NCBI RefSeq assembly: GCF_018736085.1
Contig: NZ_CP076134.1
Span: 868,001-932,000 of the forward strand
Length of the DNA stretch: 64,000 nucleotides
Direction of reading: 5' to 3'
Source of the DNA: Bradyrhizobium sediminis
Lineage (GTDB): Bacteria > Pseudomonadota > Alphaproteobacteria > Rhizobiales > Xanthobacteraceae
The notes beneath the pieces were generated by a model. The model saw nothing but the letters and a program-made list of their open reading frames with translations, had not been told where the DNA came from and made no database searches. This document shows, piece by piece, positions 60,718 to 64,000 of the stretch (positions are counted from its first letter, which is position 1; the number at the start of each line of letters is the position of its first letter). The translations under genes and the position numbers were made by a program.

Positions 60718-60945
60718 TCAGCCGCCGCGGGATTCTACCACCTTGCGGCAGGAGTCGGAAAGCTTGGTCTTGTTCTCGCGCAGGCAGGCGTTCATCTGCG
60801 GCGGCTTGCCGACGTGTTCGGCGCAGAATTTACCCGCATCGGAACGGCAGGCCATCTGATCCTGCGGACTGGGGCCCGATTGCGCGCCCGCCGATGCGGC
60901 GCCGGCCGTCAGCAAGGCGACTGCGAGCAACAATGACTTGTTCAT
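60718..60945 (-). CDS. Small exported cysteine-rich-repeat protein
   Basis: A 75-aa protein with a signal peptide (MNKSLLLAVALLTAGAASAG) and a mature part with four Cys, MACRSDAGKFCAEHVGK and MNACLRENKTKLSDSCRKVV, matching the pattern of the cysteine-rich GLG1/FGFR-type repeat found in many small rhizobial proteins. Two disulfides are likely. The ATG at 60945 follows AGGAGAGG. The large open frame around it upstream is a shadow. Function unknown. Confidence 0.85.
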   Translation of the reverse strand: MNKSLLLAVALLTAGAASAGAQSGPSPQDQMACRSDAGKFCAEHVGKPPQMNACLRENKTKLSDSCRKVVESRGG

Positions 60946-61187
60946 GATTACCTCTCCTGAAAAAATGGTTGGCCTGGATTGAACCGGCCGCAACCTCGCC
61001 GGGGCCGCCATCGCGGTCCATGCCATGTTCATGGCATCAACGATGCGCAGCGCCGCCGGGGCGATTCCGGCTCCCCCATCTTCATGGGATGTCGCCGCTC
61101 GCGGCCATGGCCCATGGATCGTCGTGCGTCGGCTGCGAAAGATCGATCGGTCCTCGCAAGACTGCACGTCCAATCGGGAGAGATGAG

Positions 61188-61487
61188 ATGTTGAAGAAGG
61201 CAGGATGGATGGGCGCCGGGTTGACCTTGACGGTGCTTTCGACACTGGCGTCGGTTTCGCTGGGCGCCGGCTCGGCCGAGGCCGCCGTCGTCTATTGCAA
61301 GACCGTGGGCGTGCCGAAGGGCTGCGTGGTGCGGCCGACCGCGCCCGTGGTGGTCGCGCCTGTGGTTGCCGCACCGGTGGCCGCCGCCGCGGTGGCGACT
61401 CCCGGCGTCGGCGCACCGGGCGTGGGCGTCCGCGCCGGCACCCCGATGAATCGTGGCGGTCCGGTCGACCGCGTCGGCCGTCGCTAA
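61188..61487 (+). CDS. Hypothetical exported Val/Ala/Pro-rich protein
   Basis: A 99-aa protein with a signal peptide (WMGAGLTLTVLSTLASVSL...AEAA), two Cys close together (VVYCKTVGVPKGCVVRP) and a low-complexity Val/Pro/Ala stretch (PVVVAPVVAAPVAAAAVATP) ending in a Gly/Arg-rich tail. The ATG at 61188 follows GGGAGAGA. It is convergent with the sensor kinase gene, 6 nt away. I recall similar short proteins in Bradyrhizobium; function unknown. Confidence 0.75.
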   Translation: MLKKAGWMGAGLTLTVLSTLASVSLGAGSAEAAVVYCKTVGVPKGCVVRPTAPVVVAPVVAAPVAAAAVATPGVGAPGVGVRAGTPMNRGGPVDRVGRR

Positions 61488-61493
61488 ACCGCT

Positions 61494-63425
61494 TCAGCCG
61501 GCAGCGGTGTCGCTGTCGGGAAAGCGGCGGGGCAATGTCAGTTTGACACGGGTGCCGCCGGTGCCGGAGCTGATCTCCAGTTCCGCGCCACAACGGGCGG
61601 CGCGGCTTCGCATGTTGCGCAAGCCGCGCGCCGCTTTCAGGCCGCCGCCGGCCGCGTCGCCATCCGCGGCGACCTCGAATCCCTTGCCGTCGTCTTCGAT
61701 GGCGATGCAGCCGCGCGGCAGGCCCGCGGCATCGGTGAGCGTCTCGATGCTGACCGTGATGCGCCGCGCGCGGGCGTGCTTGATCGCGTTGGTCAGCGCC
61801 TCGTCCAACAGCCGCACGATCTGGATGACGTGCCCTGGCCTGAGTTCGGGATGCACCGGCAGGCCCTGCGGGCTCACCGCAAAATCCAGCGCGATATCGT
61901 GCGGCCGCAGCTGTGCCATGGCGCGCTCGCGCCACGAGCCGAGCGCCAGCATCAGGTCGCCGCCGATATCGTCCATCGAATCGATCACGACGCGAAGATC
62001 CCTCAGCGCCGCCCGCGCCGCTTCGCCGATTCCCGCACCCGCATTGCCGCGCTCGCTCAGCGCGACGATGGAGACAAGCTGGCCGCCCAGCCCGTCATGC
62101 AGGTCGCGCATCAGGCGAGTGCGCTCCCGCGCCAGCGCCGCCGCACGGGCGCGCTCTTCCTCGCGGGCGAAACTGGCCTTCAGCTTGTCCTCGGCCTCGC
62201 GCACCAGCGTCACCATGCTGGCGGCAAAGCCGTCGACCTGGTTGAGCGCGCGGGCGAAGCGCCAGGTCAGCCCGGCGCCGATCGCCGCCAGCATGGCCGA
62301 ATAGGACAGCCGCGCGAGCAGGATGCGCCGGTTGGGCATCAGCTGGAGCACCGAGAGCAGGTCGAGCGCCCAGCAGGTCAGGACGATGGTCAGCGCGCAG
62401 CCCAGCATGAGACTGATGGCGTCCTGTTTCCGCCATACTGCGTGGGCGGCGATCAGCGCCAGCGCCACGACGCAAAGGCCGACCGTCGGCGCCCCCACAA
62501 GCAGGAAGGCTTCGCGGCTCAGCGTCGCATCGCCGAACAGTCCTGCTGCTGCGACCACAAGGCCGGGAGTGAAAATGAGCCAGCCGTAGCGCGGCCATTT
62601 CCAGCCGAAGAACAACAGCGCGAAGGTCAGGACGAAAGCGCTCTCCAGCGGCGCCGAAGAGATCAGCATCGCGTTGAGCCTGGAGAACGGCGAATCCTGC
62701 ATCGGCGTCTGAAAGAACGCCTGGCCGACGCCGATCGCCATCGCCGCGGCCAGCACGCCATAGGCCGGCTCGTGGCGCCGCATCATCCACATGATGCCGA
62801 GGATCACGGCGAGGATCGCCTGCCATGCCGAAAACACCACCGGCAGGGTGACGAACAACAGCGTCCGGGCGTTGTAGCTCGGCCGCAGCATGGCGTCGGG
62901 GCCGACATAGAGGCGATCCAGAAAGCCCTTGATCGGGCCCCATACGAACAGCCGTATGGCGAGATCGTTCGCGCCCTCGCGCAGCAGCGACGCCGGGATC
63001 ACCGCGATCTCCGGCGTGTTGCGATCGGGCCGGTTGGCGGCGGGGTTGCGCCGGCTGTCCAGGATCACGACGCCGTTGACGGCCACCTCGACACCGTTGG
63101 TGAAGCGCGGCAGCAACACCGACCATGCGCCTTGCGGCTCGCCGCCCGGCCATGTGAACCGGCCGCTGTAGAGCGGCGGATCGTTCAACTGATAACGCGA
63201 GGCGGTGAAATGCGGCAGCGTCACCGAGCGCTCGGCGCCGTTCTCCTTGAGGCTGAAATCGGTGACGAGATAGCGCGAGGAGGGCTCCGGCGGCGGTATG
63301 CGCAGCGCGAACAGGCACAAGACGACGATGACCGCCTGGAGCAGGAGATACTGCATCAGCAGCGCGGCCCGCTCGGGCCGGCGGCGACGGCCGGATGAAG
63401 TGGCGGGCGGCGCGGCGTCCGTCAC
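61494..63425 (-). CDS. Sensor histidine kinase, 7TM sensor (NarL-type partner)
   Basis: A 643-aa membrane histidine kinase. After an N-terminal helix (LLLQAVIVVLCLFALRI), residues about 50-190 form a periplasmic jelly-roll sensor (YSGRFTWPGGEPQGAWSVLLP, VEVAVNGVVILDSRR) as in 7TMR-DISM proteins, then seven hydrophobic helices, a coiled coil rich in Glu/Arg/Ala, HisKA_3 with the phospho-His in LMRDLHDGLGGQL, and HATPase_c with LLDEALTNAIKHA and DDGKGFE. It starts with GTG at 63425, overlapping the response-regulator stop by GTGA. The ligand is unknown, possibly a carbohydrate. Confidence 0.88.
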   Translation of the reverse strand: MTDAAPPATSSGRRRRPERAALLMQYLLLQAVIVVLCLFALRIPPPEPSSRYLVTDFSLKENGAERSVTLPHFTASRYQLNDPPLYSGRFTWPGGEPQGAWSVLLPRFTNGVEVAVNGVVILDSRRNPAANRPDRNTPEIAVIPASLLREGANDLAIRLFVWGPIKGFLDRLYVGPDAMLRPSYNARTLLFVTLPVVFSAWQAILAVILGIMWMMRRHEPAYGVLAAAMAIGVGQAFFQTPMQDSPFSRLNAMLISSAPLESAFVLTFALLFFGWKWPRYGWLIFTPGLVVAAAGLFGDATLSREAFLLVGAPTVGLCVVALALIAAHAVWRKQDAISLMLGCALTIVLTCWALDLLSVLQLMPNRRILLARLSYSAMLAAIGAGLTWRFARALNQVDGFAASMVTLVREAEDKLKASFAREEERARAAALARERTRLMRDLHDGLGGQLVSIVALSERGNAGAGIGEAARAALRDLRVVIDSMDDIGGDLMLALGSWRERAMAQLRPHDIALDFAVSPQGLPVHPELRPGHVIQIVRLLDEALTNAIKHARARRITVSIETLTDAAGLPRGCIAIEDDGKGFEVAADGDAAGGGLKAARGLRNMRSRAARCGAELEISSGTGGTRVKLTLPRRFPDSDTAAG

Positions 63426-64000
63426 AACCGGATCAAGCCTTGCTGCAGCGCCTCGAACACCGCCTCGCCCCGGGTGTGGACTTCCAGCTTGCGATAGATG
63501 TTCTTGATGTGGCCGGGCACGGTCTGGCGCGACAGGCCGAGATGGCCGGCGATCTCGGCGTAGCTGAAGCCCTTGGCGATGCCCCACAGGATATCGATTT
63601 CGCGCGGCGTCAGCCTGGCGGTATTGAGTTGCGGGCCGGGCGGAGGCTCCGGCGTGCTCTGGGTCCGGCGCACGATGAAGCGTGCGATCGACGCCGAGAT
63701 CGGCGAATGCCCGGCAACCAGTTCGTGGACCGTGGCCGCGATGTCGGTCGGAAATGCATCCTTCAGGAGATAGCCGGTCGCGCCGACGGTGATGGCGGAG
63801 ATCACGCTCTCTTCGTCGCCGAGAATCGAGATCACCATGATTTCCGTGTCGGGGAAGCGTTGCCGCGTCTCGCGGATCAGCTCGATGCCGTGGCCGTCCG
63901 GCAGCTGCAGATCGGTCAGCAGCACCTTTGGGCCGGCTTGCGCCAGGCTGGCGCGGGCCTCGGCGAGCGTCGCGGCCGATGTAACCTGGAAGCCGGCCTT
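63422..64000 (-). CDS. Response regulator, NarL/FixJ family, truncated by the window edge
   Basis: The frame is open to base 64000; the gene's 5' end is outside. Visible receiver part: KAGFQVTSAATLAEARASLA, the phospho-Asp in LLTDLQLPDGHG, the switch Ser/Thr strand MVISILGDEE and the conserved Lys in YLLKDA. After a linker (RTQSTPEPPPGPQ) comes a LuxR-type HTH: ARLTPREIDILWGIAKGFSYAEIAGHLGLSRQTVPGHIKNIYRKL (quoted by its features: TPRE, GFSYAEIA, SRQTV, HIKNIYRKL). It pairs with the kinase just downstream and starts transcription of unknown targets. Confidence 0.93.
   Translation of the reverse strand, partial: KAGFQVTSAATLAEARASLAQAGPKVLLTDLQLPDGHGIELIRETRQRFPDTEIMVISILGDEESVISAITVGATGYLLKDAFPTDIAATVHELVAGHSPISASIARFIVRRTQSTPEPPPGPQLNTARLTPREIDILWGIAKGFSYAEIAGHLGLSRQTVPGHIKNIYRKLEVHTRGEAVFEALQQGLIRL

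Noticed and set aside
60718..61935. A 405-codon minus-strand frame around the Cys-rich protein
   Set aside because: Only 60718-60945 carries a signal peptide, ribosome site and family pattern; the rest is Arg/Ala-rich shadow.
1..64000. CRISPR arrays, rRNA, prophage or insertion sequences
   Set aside because: No regularly spaced direct repeats with unique spacers, no rRNA sequence and no transposase, integrase or phage structural gene was found on either strand.

Overview
The window looks like a chromosome segment of a Bradyrhizobium-type alphaproteobacterium (Nitrobacteraceae, Hyphomicrobiales). Grounds: high GC with strong third-position GC bias; the block hisD / UPF0262 / low-molecular-weight phosphatase / maf / yacG / tRNA-Phe; ispH-thrB-rnhA; an ndvA-type glucan exporter; many solute-binding proteins; and intergenic palindromic repeats of the kind dispersed through Bradyrhizobium genomes. 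The genus is an inference from protein resemblance and synteny; no search was run. I see no CRISPR array, rRNA, prophage, transposase or integrase.

Layout. 1-3.4 kb: end of hisD, UPF0262, phosphatase, maf, yacG, tRNA-Phe. 3.4-6.4 kb: a scrambled junction zone with a DUF2336 gene, a decayed tRNA-Phe copy, a Rieske protein with an unknown partner, a 65-nt relic of an exported-protein gene that survives intact near 16 kb, and a 47-nt duplicate of the tRNA-Phe 5' boundary. 6.4-8.5 kb: a GGDEF-EAL protein broken by a frameshift. 9.0-14.6 kb: a leftward operon of a TRAP transporter plus a two-subunit CoA-transferase. 14.9-23.8 kb: mixed small enzymes (two hotdog thioesterases, aldo/keto reductase, Nudix hydrolase), a Bug-type binding protein and several exported proteins of unknown role. 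24-31.8 kb: two TAXI-type TRAP systems transcribed divergently, the right one followed by DUF1850 and an SDR. 31.9-41.2 kb: a membrane protein, a TPR-LprI protein, a propionyl-CoA-synthetase-like enzyme, small proteins, trcR, ispH-thrB-rnhA and a peroxiredoxin. 41.4-53.8 kb: fadD, a DD-carboxypeptidase, ndvA, an orphan NMT1-like binding protein, a HisE, a YqaA/DedA protein, a nitronate monooxygenase-like enzyme, and a binding-protein/membrane-protein pair. 54.4-56.3 kb: minCDE. 56.4-64 kb: a double-hotdog thioesterase, ilvD, small exported proteins and a two-component system running off the right edge.

Themes. Uptake and CoA activation of organic acids dominates: three TRAP systems, a Bug protein, two further binding proteins without permeases, a CoA-transferase, two acyl-CoA synthetases and three thioesterases. 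A second theme is the cell cycle and envelope: minCDE, trcR, a DD-carboxypeptidase and a glucan exporter. An exact TTAA-N7-TTAAC box (CtrA consensus) lies 51 nt before minC, and a second exact box lies before an unknown 82-aa gene at 59.5 kb. The most unusual stretch is 3.4-6.4 kb, where three relics of loci that are intact elsewhere in the window lie between otherwise ordinary genes.
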